Of a stretch of 5,298 nucleotides of DNA, positions 1-5,298 are shown piece by piece. The notes under the pieces were generated by a model. That model worked only from the letters and a program-made list of their open reading frames with translations. It did no database searches and had not been told where the DNA came from. Positions within the stretch are counted from its first letter, which is position 1; each line of letters starts with the position of its first letter. Where the stretch lies: NCBI GenBank assembly GCA_026706425.1, contig JAPOYW010000233.1:1-5298 (forward strand), written 5' to 3'. A program made the translations under genes and the position numbers. Source of the DNA: Gammaproteobacteria bacterium. GTDB lineage: Bacteria; Pseudomonadota; Gammaproteobacteria; Pseudomonadales; Azotimanducaceae.

Positions 1-222
1 GACCTACTCCGTCATACCCGACCCGGCGAGCAGGTGTTCTCCTGGTGGGATTATCGAGGGGGTGCGTTCCACCGCGGCATGGGGTTGCGAATCGACATGC
101 TGCTGGGCACGGCGCCGGTGGTGCAACGCGTGCGCGAAGTCACCGTCGACCGGGAATACCGCCGCAAGCAGGAAGGCATGACGGCGTCGGACCATGCCCC
201 GGTTATCGCCGACCTGAACTGA
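1..222 (+). CDS. xthA: Exodeoxyribonuclease III (XthA family), C-terminal part, 5' end outside the window
   Basis: The visible 73 residues are the end of an exonuclease III-type enzyme of the endonuclease/exonuclease/phosphatase fold. The family is a Mg-dependent 3'-5' exonuclease and AP endonuclease acting in base-excision repair in the cytoplasm. Seen in the sequence: FSWWDYR at visible residues 13-19, corresponding to the FSWFDYR segment of E. coli Xth; GLRIDMLL at 28-35; and the C-terminal SDHAPV, which carries the catalytic Asp-His pair of the family. The frame is open from base 1 and stops with TGA at 220-222, so the start lies upstream. This is the only plus-strand gene and it converges on the broken gene ending at 234, leaving 11 bases between them and no room for a typical hairpin terminator. 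Family assignment is firm; the exact paralogue (Xth versus ExoA-like) cannot be fixed from a fragment. Confidence 0.92.
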   Translation, partial: DLLRHTRPGEQVFSWWDYRGGAFHRGMGLRIDMLLGTAPVVQRVREVTVDREYRRKQEGMTASDHAPVIADLN

Positions 223-233
223 AGGGCGAGTGC

Positions 234-591
234 TCAGGCCGCGAGGAGTCCCTTCGCCTGTTCGTAGATGCGGTGCTCCCTGCCGAGGTGGATGATCGCG
301 GCCGACTTGGCCGCAGCGGCCATGTGCAGCCAACGGTACGGTGCCCAGCCGCTCCGATACGTGATGGACCGCATGGACGCCGCAGACCGGGTGCAGCGGG
401 CCGCCATGATGCTGGGGAGGCAGTTCCGTGGAACGAACCACGGCCAGCGTGCTGGCGGACAGCAGTTCGGTTGGGGTCGTCCCGCTAGCGAGTTCACGAT
501 AGGTCTGCTCGACGATTTCCGCTGGATCGGTCTCCTCGACCCAGCGTACGCGGGCTTCGACATCGGGACGGAATTGCAAGGGTTCGAACAC
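234..591 (-). pseudogene. Unrecognised His-rich protein gene, apparently frameshifted
   Basis: I do not recognise this family. From a GTG at 591 one frame reads convincingly for about 84 codons (MFEPLQFRPDVEARVRWVEE...), with mostly G/C third bases and a striking motif HHGGPLHPVCGVHAVHH at residues 61-77, which could bind a metal. Downstream of about position 340 that frame turns into low-quality Arg/Pro/Gly-rich sequence running antisense through xthA. At the same point the frame one base further on becomes coding-like (RWLHMAAAAKSAAIIHLG) and ends in GLLAA and a TGA at 234-236. Skipping one base near 339 joins them as ...SERLGTYRWLHMAAAAK..., a product of about 119 residues. An extra base, a two-base loss, or a larger internal deletion that also shifted the frame would each explain this. 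A sequencing error is equally possible. The start codon has only a weak GGA upstream. It follows the protease gene by 44 bases. Confidence 0.6.
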
Positions 592-635
592 AGGTGTCGC
601 TATCCAAGCGGCTCACCGTTGATCGTAACACCGCT

Positions 636-1034
636 TCAGATCGTCCCCCGTTTCAGGTCCACGTGGTCGACCTTGGCCAAACGGTGCCCCGAGAGGTCGA
701 CCACCGCCTGCGCCTGTTCCAGCGGAATGTAGCCGATCAGCGCTTCGTAGCGGCCATCGACGGGTTCCATCTCGATGAACAACGCTTCTGCGGAGACCGG
801 TCGGAAACGCCCGAAACGCAGCACGACCGGGCCACAGATATCCCCCGCAACGACCGATTGGTCGGCGGTTTCGACCTCCACGGTATCGAACGTCGTCAGT
901 TCGCCGAGTTGGCTTCGCCACGCGTTCGGCAGTGTCAGGTACGCAGCCCCGGTGTCGACCAGGGCATCGCAGACGATCTTGGAACTTGCGTCGGCACCGT
1001 TCTCGATGCTTGCTTTGACGATGATGCGTCCCAC
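636..1034 (-). CDS. Clan AA (retropepsin-like) aspartic protease, small single-domain protein
   Basis: A 132-residue protein with the layout of bacterial clan AA aspartic proteases: a first beta-rich segment, then the catalytic motif D-T-G-A at residues 27-30 inside ALVDTGAAYLTLP (24-36), and a C-terminal segment ALIGYIPLEQAQAVVD (98-113) that matches the hydrophobic-hydrophobic-Gly psi-loop followed by the L-E helix typical of the family. One catalytic Asp per chain means activity would require a homodimer, as in retroviral proteases. There is no signal peptide or membrane segment, so it is probably cytoplasmic. The substrate is unknown. The start is a GTG at 1034 because a good GGAG lies six bases before it and no ATG is available upstream. 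It follows bioA by 33 bases on the same strand, so co-transcription with the biotin genes is likely, but no role in biotin synthesis is known for this family. Confidence 0.8.
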   Translation of the reverse strand: MGRIIVKASIENGADASSKIVCDALVDTGAAYLTLPNAWRSQLGELTTFDTVEVETADQSVVAGDICGPVVLRFGRFRPVSAEALFIEMEPVDGRYEALIGYIPLEQAQAVVDLSGHRLAKVDHVDLKRGTI

Positions 1035-1040
1035 GCCGAA

Positions 1041-1044
1041 CTCC
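1041..1044 (-). promoter_or_regulatory. Ribosome binding site deciding the protease start
   Basis: On the minus strand GGAG sits six bases before the GTG at 1034. It is the clearest Shine-Dalgarno sequence in the window and supports GTG rather than an internal codon as the start of the aspartic protease gene. Confidence 0.55.
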
Positions 1045-1067
1045 GAAGCGTTGCTATCCGCAGGATG

Positions 1068-2342
1068 CTAGCACATGGCATCCAAGCCGAGACCGATGGC
1101 CCGGGTCAATCGATCGAGGTCGTCGGGATCAATCACGTAGGGCGGCATGAGGTAGATCAGATCGTTGAACGGACGAATCCAGACCCCGGCATCGACGAAA
1201 ATGCGTTGCACGGCCGCGACATCGACAGGTGCCCGGGTCTGCACGACGCCGATGGCACCGAGAGCGCGAACGTCCCGTACTTCCGGACGACCGGCATAGG
1301 GTGCCAGTTCGTCGGCAAGTTGCTTCTCGATTGCCGCGACGCGTTCCTGCCAGTCGCTCTCAAACAGCAATTCGATGCTGCGCTTGGCGACCGCGCATGC
1401 CAACGGGTTGGCCATGAAGGTCGGCCCGTGCATCAGGACACCCCCGTCGGCCGAGATGCCGCGTGCTATCCGGGCGGTGGTCAACGTCGCGGCAAGACTC
1501 AGATAGCCGCCCGTAAGCGCTTTGCCCAGACAGAGAATGTCCGGTTGGACGCCCGCATGCTCGAGGGCGAACAGCCTGCCGGTGCGGCCGAACCCCGTGG
1601 CGATCTCGTCGAAAATCAGCAGGACGTCGAACCGTTCGCACAGCGCCTTGACGTGAGTCAGGTACTCGGGCGCGTAGAACCACATGCCGCCCGCCCCCTG
1701 AACGACGGGTTCGAGGATGACCGCTGCGACTTCACGGTGGCGTTCCTCGAGCAGGCGCCCGATGCCGGCAACGTCGTCGGGATGCAGGCTTTCGCCCGGT
1801 CGCGTGCGGGGCCGGTCGGCGAACAGATGCGCCGGCAATACGCGGCTGAACCGTTCGTGCATCCCGGTGACCGGATCGCACACTCCCATCGCGCCGAACG
1901 TGTCGCCGTGGTAGCCGCCGCGGATCGTGGCCAGCCGGTGCTTCTCCGGCCTGCCCACGGCGCCCCAGTACTGGATCGCCATCTTGATGGCGACCTCGAC
2001 CGCGACGGACCCGGAGTCGCAGAAGAAGACGTGCTGCAGTCCCCGGGGCGTGAGTTCGATCAGTGTGTGCCCGAGTTCGATGGCGGGGTCGTGCGTCAGG
2101 CCGCCGAACATGACGTGGGCCGCGCTGTCGAGTTGGGCGCGAACGGCGGCGTTCAACTCGGGATGGTTGTAGCCGTGGATCGCGCACCACCAGGACGACA
2201 TGCCGTCGATCAACTCGCGCCCGTCGGCGAGACGTATGCGTACGCCATCGGCGGACGCGACCGGGTAGACGGGCAGGGGCTCGACCATCGACGTGTAGGG
2301 ATGCCAGATGTGTTCGCGGTCGAATGGGAGCGGGTCATTCAT
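1068..2342 (-). CDS. bioA: Adenosylmethionine-8-amino-7-oxononanoate aminotransferase (BioA)
   Basis: PLP-dependent class III aminotransferase that converts KAPA to 7,8-diaminopelargonate (DAPA), using S-adenosylmethionine as amino donor, in the cytoplasm. The 424-residue length fits the family (E. coli 429). Seen: HIWHPYTSM (11-19), GMSSWWCAIHGYNHPELNAA (47-66; the Trp pair is a BioA signature at the substrate pocket), DSGSVAVEVA (109-118, cofactor phosphate loop), YHGDTFGAMGVCDP (144-157), FDEIATGFGRTG (244-255, with Asp245 for the pyridine nitrogen), GKALTGG with the Schiff-base Lys274 (273-279), and MHGPTFMANPLA (304-315). Lys274 has the same number as in E. coli. The frame is open for another 51 codons upstream of the ATG at 2342, but that stretch is Arg/Pro/Gly-rich and overlaps bioD. 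The ATG overlaps the bioD stop as ATGA, and the protein then begins exactly like other BioA proteins. No Shine-Dalgarno is evident, so translational coupling to bioD is likely. Confidence 0.97.
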   Translation of the reverse strand: MNDPLPFDREHIWHPYTSMVEPLPVYPVASADGVRIRLADGRELIDGMSSWWCAIHGYNHPELNAAVRAQLDSAAHVMFGGLTHDPAIELGHTLIELTPRGLQHVFFCDSGSVAVEVAIKMAIQYWGAVGRPEKHRLATIRGGYHGDTFGAMGVCDPVTGMHERFSRVLPAHLFADRPRTRPGESLHPDDVAGIGRLLEERHREVAAVILEPVVQGAGGMWFYAPEYLTHVKALCERFDVLLIFDEIATGFGRTGRLFALEHAGVQPDILCLGKALTGGYLSLAATLTTARIARGISADGGVLMHGPTFMANPLACAVAKRSIELLFESDWQERVAAIEKQLADELAPYAGRPEVRDVRALGAIGVVQTRAPVDVAAVQRIFVDAGVWIRPFNDLIYLMPPYVIDPDDLDRLTRAIGLGLDAMC

Positions 2343-3028
2343 CGCAGAAGGGGATCGAGGTCGAGGTATGGCGCGGCGTGGCGGTACGTCGCGTCGCTGC
2401 CCAGATACGGGACACCCCCGAGGCAGGGTGCCATCAGGCGTTCCCGAAGCGTCGCCACGTTCTCCTCGAAGACTGCCATCTCCGGTGTGGGGCAATTCGC
2501 TACCCAGCCGGCAAGCTCGCCCCCGGCTTCGGCGATGGCGCGGGCGGTCAGGAGCGCGTGGTTGAGGCAGCCGAGTTTCATGCCGACGGCGAGAATCGGT
2601 CGCGCGCCGATCCCGAGGCAGACGTCCGCCAGGGTTTCGGTGGCGTTGAGCGGCACGAACCAGCCGCCCGCGCCCTCGATGATGGCAAAGTCGACTTCTC
2701 CGGCAAGGGCGTCGAGGCAGTCTCGGGAGAGCTCGGCGGCATTGAGCTCGATCCCGGCCTGCGCGGCGGCGATGTGCGGTGCAATTGCGGGTTCCAAGGC
2801 GATGGGGTTGACAGTCCGATAGTCGAGATCGGTACCGCTTGCCGCGATCAGTTGCAGCGCATCGTCGTTGACGAGTTCGCCGTCGACGACTGCACAGCCC
2901 GCCGCCACGGGCTTGAGGGCGGCACAGCGCAGGCCGCGGTCACGGGCGAGTTCGAGCAGCGCGGCGGCAATGAACGTCTTGCCGATCTCCGTGTCCGTGC
3001 CGGTGACGAAGTAGGGCGCCCGCCGCAT
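2339..3028 (-). CDS. bioD: ATP-dependent dethiobiotin synthetase (BioD)
   Basis: Carboxylates DAPA with CO2 and closes the ureido ring at the expense of ATP, giving dethiobiotin. It acts in the cytoplasm as a dimer and belongs to the P-loop NTPase (SIMIBI) superfamily. The 229-residue length matches the family (E. coli 225). Seen: the Walker A-like loop GTDTEIGKT (10-18) with Lys17; LKPVAAG with the conserved Lys39 (38-44); VNPIALEPAIAPHIAA (73-88); IEGAGGWFVPL with Glu118 (117-127), which helps bind Mg-ATP; GMKLGCLNHALLT (149-161); and GWVAN (174-178), part of the adenine site. All expected catalytic elements are present. The ATG at 3028 lies six bases after the bioF stop with only a weak ribosome site, and the TGA at 2339 overlaps the bioA start. 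Ribosome hand-over through bioF-bioD-bioA is therefore plausible. Confidence 0.97.
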   Translation of the reverse strand: MRRAPYFVTGTDTEIGKTFIAAALLELARDRGLRCAALKPVAAGCAVVDGELVNDDALQLIAASGTDLDYRTVNPIALEPAIAPHIAAAQAGIELNAAELSRDCLDALAGEVDFAIIEGAGGWFVPLNATETLADVCLGIGARPILAVGMKLGCLNHALLTARAIAEAGGELAGWVANCPTPEMAVFEENVATLRERLMAPCLGGVPYLGSDATYRHAAPYLDLDPLLR

Positions 3029-3034
3029 CAGCTT

Positions 3035-4237
3035 CTAGGACCGGGAGCCTTCCGGCGACGCGCAAACCGAGAGTTCATTCAGCGACTCGAGGAGTCGATC
3101 GACGTCCGAGCTTTGGTGCGCCGCAGTCAGCGTGATGCGCAGCCTCGATGTGCCGTGGGGAACCGTGGGCGGGCGAATGGCGCCGATCAGAAAACCGCGT
3201 TCCTCCAGGGCACGACTGAGGGCGAGTGCGCGGGCCGGATCGCCTACCACCACGGGCTGGATGGGCGATGTCGATGCCATGAGCTTCAGCCCTAGCTCGC
3301 GCGTACCGTTTCGGAACCGCGCGATCAGGGCCGCGAGGTGTTCGCGCCGCCCGGGGTCCGCCTTGGCGATGGCGAGGCTCTCGAGGGTCGCGACCGCCAG
3401 CGCGCTCGGCATCGCCGTGGTGAATACATAGTTTCGCGAGCGTTGTATCAGCGTCTCGACGAGGGATTCCCCGCCGGCGACGAAGGCGCCGGCGGTGCCG
3501 AAGGCCTTGCCCAACGTGCCGACCAGCACCGGCACGTCGGCGATCGAGTAGCGTTGTGGATCGACCAGGCCGACGCCGTTCTCGCCGTGCACGCCCATGC
3601 CGTGGGCGTCGTCGATCATCGTCCAGGTGCCGTGGTGCTTCGCAAGCGCAACGAGTTCGTCGAGACGACAGGGATCCCCGTCCATGCTGAAGGTGCCGTC
3701 GCTCACGACGAGCTTGCGGGTCGGCTGGTCTCGGACCGCGGCAAGCTTGGCGTCGAGGTCCGCCGTGTCGCGATGCTGGAACCAGGCAAACGTCGCCCGA
3801 CTGATCCAGCCGCCGTCGAGCAGGGACGCGTGGTTGAGGCGGTCCTCGAACACGAAGTCGCCGACGCTCAGCAACGCGTTGATGACGCCGACATTGGCCG
3901 CGTAGCCGCTGCCGTAGAGCAGCGCCCGGGGGCGGCCGGTGAACTCGGCGAGCGCCTCTTCGAGCTCTTCGTGAGCGGCGGTGTGGCCGCAGATGAGGTG
4001 CGATGCGCCCGCACCCGTACCCCATCGGTCGATGCCGCGCTTGAAGGCTGCGGCGATCCGCGAATCGCCCGCGAGCCCCAGGTAGTCGTTGCTGCAGAAG
4101 TTGAGGAGCGGTCGACCGTCGACCAACACCTCCCGGCCTTGGGGACCTTCGAGGCTGCGGCGGACGCGGTACATGTCCCGGCGGCGAAGGTCGTCGAGGT
4201 GGTCTTCGAGATCGCTGAACCCCTGGCCGTGGCGCAT
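3035..4237 (-). CDS. bioF: 8-amino-7-oxononanoate synthase (BioF)
   Basis: PLP-dependent alpha-oxoamine synthase that condenses a pimeloyl thioester with L-alanine to give KAPA, releasing CO2. This is the first committed ring-assembly step of biotin synthesis. Numbered from the ATG at 4237 the protein has 400 residues, near the family's usual 380-400. Seen: FCSNDYLGLAG (47-57), GAGASHLICG (75-84), LLYGSGYAAN (106-115), LNHASLLDG with His135 (134-142) which stacks on the cofactor, IDDAHGMGVHG (208-218), and TLGKAFGTAGAFV (241-253) with the PLP lysine at 244. The frame continues to a TTG at 4291, nine bases after the cytochrome stop. I chose ATG 4237 because the protein then begins MRHGQGFSDLEDHLDDLRRR, as expected for a BioF N-terminal helix. 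The extra 18 residues have no family counterpart that I know. TTG remains possible. Confidence 0.96.
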   Translation of the reverse strand: MRHGQGFSDLEDHLDDLRRRDMYRVRRSLEGPQGREVLVDGRPLLNFCSNDYLGLAGDSRIAAAFKRGIDRWGTGAGASHLICGHTAAHEELEEALAEFTGRPRALLYGSGYAANVGVINALLSVGDFVFEDRLNHASLLDGGWISRATFAWFQHRDTADLDAKLAAVRDQPTRKLVVSDGTFSMDGDPCRLDELVALAKHHGTWTMIDDAHGMGVHGENGVGLVDPQRYSIADVPVLVGTLGKAFGTAGAFVAGGESLVETLIQRSRNYVFTTAMPSALAVATLESLAIAKADPGRREHLAALIARFRNGTRELGLKLMASTSPIQPVVVGDPARALALSRALEERGFLIGAIRPPTVPHGTSRLRITLTAAHQSSDVDRLLESLNELSVCASPEGSRS

Positions 4238-4248
4238 CGCCCGGGTTG

Positions 4249-4253
4249 TCCCT
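4249..4253 (-). promoter_or_regulatory. Possible weak ribosome binding site for bioF
   Basis: On the minus strand AGGGA ends 11 bases before the ATG at 4237. This is longer than the usual spacing, so it is only modest support for that start. The 63-base gap between the cytochrome stop and this ATG contains one AT-rich patch (TTATTCT), unusual here, but I could not pair it with a proper -35 element. Confidence 0.3.
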
Positions 4254-4300
4254 AGTGTCGAGGGTTGAGAATAACGCGGCACATCGTTCAATGGATGCCT

Positions 4301-4645
4301 CTAGTCGGCCGCCGCTGACGTGATGTACGCAACCAGTCGCCAGATGTCGTCGTCGCCCTGGGGCAGTTTGCCCTTGAACGGGATCATCGTGGTGCCCGGA
4401 ACGCCGCCCGCGATGGTGTCGAAGATCTCCTGGTCGGTGCCCCCGTGCTGCCACTGGCGATCGAACAGGTAGGGCGCCTCGCGGTCGCCGGGAACCGTGG
4501 TGTGGCAGTAGCCGCCGCAGGTGCCTATGAACAGCGACTTGCCGCGTTGGATGGCTTCGGGGTCGGCCCGGAAGGCGTCCGCCGGCGAAGCGGGCCCGCA
4601 GGCGGCGGCCGAGATCGCGAGCGCGACCAGTAGCGTCGTCCGCAT
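4301..4645 (-). CDS. Small monoheme c-type cytochrome, probable lipoprotein, with a CX3CH haem motif
   Basis: A 114-residue exported electron carrier. Residues 1-15 form a very short signal peptide (MRTTLLVALAISAAA) followed by Cys16, so a lipoprotein anchored to a membrane and facing the periplasm is likely, although the lipobox (AAA-C) lacks the preferred Leu. The haem site is CGGYCH at 43-48: three residues, not two, separate the cysteines. The axial ligands would be His48 and Met87 in TMIPF. The C-terminal DDDIWRLVAYI (98-108) is the typical last helix of a class I cytochrome c. The ATG at 4645 follows the stop of the binding-protein gene by two bases, so the two are surely co-translated. 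The same frame stays open upstream, but there it shadows the binding-protein gene. The likely role is to accept electrons from a periplasmic dehydrogenase, perhaps a quinoprotein encoded beyond the window; that role is inference. Confidence 0.87.
   Translation of the reverse strand: MRTTLLVALAISAAACGPASPADAFRADPEAIQRGKSLFIGTCGGYCHTTVPGDREAPYLFDRQWQHGGTDQEIFDTIAGGVPGTTMIPFKGKLPQGDDDIWRLVAYITSAAAD
4502..4519 (-). other. CX3CH haem-attachment motif of the cytochrome gene
   Basis: The codons read TGC GGC GGC TAC TGC CAC, giving Cys-Gly-Gly-Tyr-Cys-His. The canonical motif for covalent haem attachment is CXXCH. The surrounding protein frame is intact on both sides, so the extra residue is not a frameshift artefact. 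Confidence 0.85.
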
Positions 4646-4647
4646 GG

Positions 4648-5298
4648 CTACAAGCCGAGTAGGTCGGCGGGCGTGTGGACGCTCTCGAACGGACTGCGGA
4701 CGGGTATGCCGTGCTTGACCAGGTTCCTGGCCACGTTTGCCTGGAAGACGGGCGTGGCAATCAACCGGTTGACGTCCTCGATGAGCGGGTTGCCCTTGCG
4801 GAACGCCGCGTGCAGATTCCAGCGGAGCACGGCCGGTGCGGAGAAATCGGCGTTGTGGTCGATGTCGAGAAGTGCGAGGTCGGGTCCCCACACCAGTCCG
4901 GCGGCGGCGGTGCCATCCGCCACCGCGCGAACGATGGCCGCACTCGACGACTGCTGCGACCAGCCGACGTTCGCGGCGTTCAGAACGAGATGACCAACGG
5001 TATTGGCCCGCACGGCGACGGTTCCGGAGAACGGGGCATCGAACCCGAATGCCGAATCCGCCGGGATCACCTCGAAGCCGGCCCCGTAGTACGGCTCGCT
5101 CAGCACGAGCCAACGACGAAACCGCTTGATCGCTTCCGCGCCCGGGACGGACAGGTGCAGGTCGCACTGCCCCATGAGCAATGGCCGGTAGTCCGCGTCG
5201 GTGGACTCGATGTCGGTCTGCGCTTCCTCCGGCAGCCAGACAATCACCAACCGGCGATGCAATTGCCGGGCGAGATGCCCGGCCACGTCGATGTCGAA
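4648..5298 (-). CDS. Periplasmic solute-binding protein, family 3 type, N-terminus outside the window
   Basis: The visible 216 residues start mid-protein at FDIDVAGHLARQL, the segment that in family-3 ABC solute-binding proteins follows the first strand (usually GFDIDLA...). Next come DYRPLLMGQCDLHLS (36-50), then SEPYYGAGFEVIP (67-79), matching the T/S-x-PYY hinge region, then GTVAVRANTVGHL (92-104) and AVADGTAAAGLVWGPDLALL (125-144), the second-lobe binding segments, and a C-terminal helix with FQANVARNLVKHGIPV (185-200). Such proteins normally capture small polar solutes in the periplasm. A subgroup found beside PQQ-dependent dehydrogenases (MxaJ/XoxJ-like) is thought to assist the dehydrogenase rather than transport. 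The coupled cytochrome gene and the absence of a permease or ATPase gene downstream favour that reading, but the upstream side is not visible. An ordinary transport protein cannot be excluded. Confidence 0.82.
   Translation of the reverse strand, partial: FDIDVAGHLARQLHRRLVIVWLPEEAQTDIESTDADYRPLLMGQCDLHLSVPGAEAIKRFRRWLVLSEPYYGAGFEVIPADSAFGFDAPFSGTVAVRANTVGHLVLNAANVGWSQQSSSAAIVRAVADGTAAAGLVWGPDLALLDIDHNADFSAPAVLRWNLHAAFRKGNPLIEDVNRLIATPVFQANVARNLVKHGIPVRSPFESVHTPADLLGL

Noticed and set aside
223..233. Possible bidirectional terminator between the convergent genes
   Set aside because: Only 11 bases separate the two stops, with no strong hairpin and no T-run on either strand.
2343..2495. N-terminal extension of BioA by 51 residues
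   Set aside because: The stretch overlaps bioD, is Arg/Pro/Gly-rich, and the family begins at the internal ATG at 2342, which forms an ATGA overlap with the bioD stop.
594..2822. Very long plus-strand open frame of 742 codons opposite bioA and bioD
   Set aside because: It lies antisense to two clearly recognised biotin genes and the protease, is rich in Arg, Asp and Gly, and shows no recognisable domain. In GC-rich DNA the strand opposite a real gene often stays open because of third-base bias.
3338..4255. Plus-strand open frame of about 305 codons opposite bioF
   Set aside because: It is antisense to the conserved PLP-enzyme core and carries no motif that I recognise.
4246..4262. Short inverted repeat CCCT...AGGG in the bioF leader
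   Set aside because: A four-base stem is expected by chance and does not match the BirA operator half-sites.
4256..4292. Possible promoter: TTGAAC followed by TATTCT before bioF
   Set aside because: The two hexamers are only about 12 bases apart, too close for a sigma-70 promoter, and no better -35 match occurs at the right distance from TATTCT.
3075..4760. Long minus-strand open frame of 561 codons overlapping bioF and the cytochrome in another frame
   Set aside because: Its product is dominated by Arg, Pro and Gly, typical of an out-of-frame shadow, while bioF and the cytochrome in the other frames have full family motifs.

Overview
This GC-rich window shows the compact, mostly single-strand gene layout of a bacterium. 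The biotin proteins resemble those of Proteobacteria; BioA in particular lines up closely with the Escherichia coli enzyme, down to its lysine number. A high-GC proteobacterium, perhaps a gammaproteobacterium, is the best guess. This is inferred from remembered protein families, not from a search.

Layout. Positions 1-222 (plus strand) hold the last 73 codons of an exonuclease III-type (XthA) DNA-repair nuclease. Everything else lies on the minus strand and is transcribed from right to left. It begins with the C-terminal 216 residues of a periplasmic family-3 solute-binding protein (4648-5298, cut by the window edge). Two bases later comes a small monoheme c-type cytochrome lipoprotein (4301-4645) with an unusual CX3CH haem motif. 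A 63-base gap leads to a tight biotin block: bioF (3035-4237), bioD (2339-3028) and bioA (1068-2342). bioF and bioD are 6 bases apart, and bioD and bioA overlap by ATGA. A small clan AA (retropepsin-like) aspartic protease follows (636-1034), then a short unrecognised gene (234-591) that appears to be broken by a frameshift. That gene ends 11 bases from the convergent xthA gene.

How the genes work together. BioF, BioA and BioD are three consecutive enzymes of biotin ring assembly: pimeloyl thioester + alanine to KAPA, KAPA to DAPA, and DAPA to dethiobiotin. bioB, bioC and bioH are not in the window, so the last step and pimeloyl synthesis must be encoded elsewhere. The binding protein plus cytochrome pair looks like the accessory part of a periplasmic redox system. 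In PQQ-dependent (quinoprotein) alcohol dehydrogenase loci a solute-binding-like protein and a c-type cytochrome commonly flank the dehydrogenase gene, so such a gene may lie beyond position 5298. The protease and the broken gene have no evident link to biotin.

Nothing in the window amounts to a convincing new system. The points most worth a second look are the CX3CH cytochrome and its partner, the frameshifted His-rich gene, and the protease placed directly behind bioA. I saw no RNA gene, mobile element, CRISPR array or convincing terminator.
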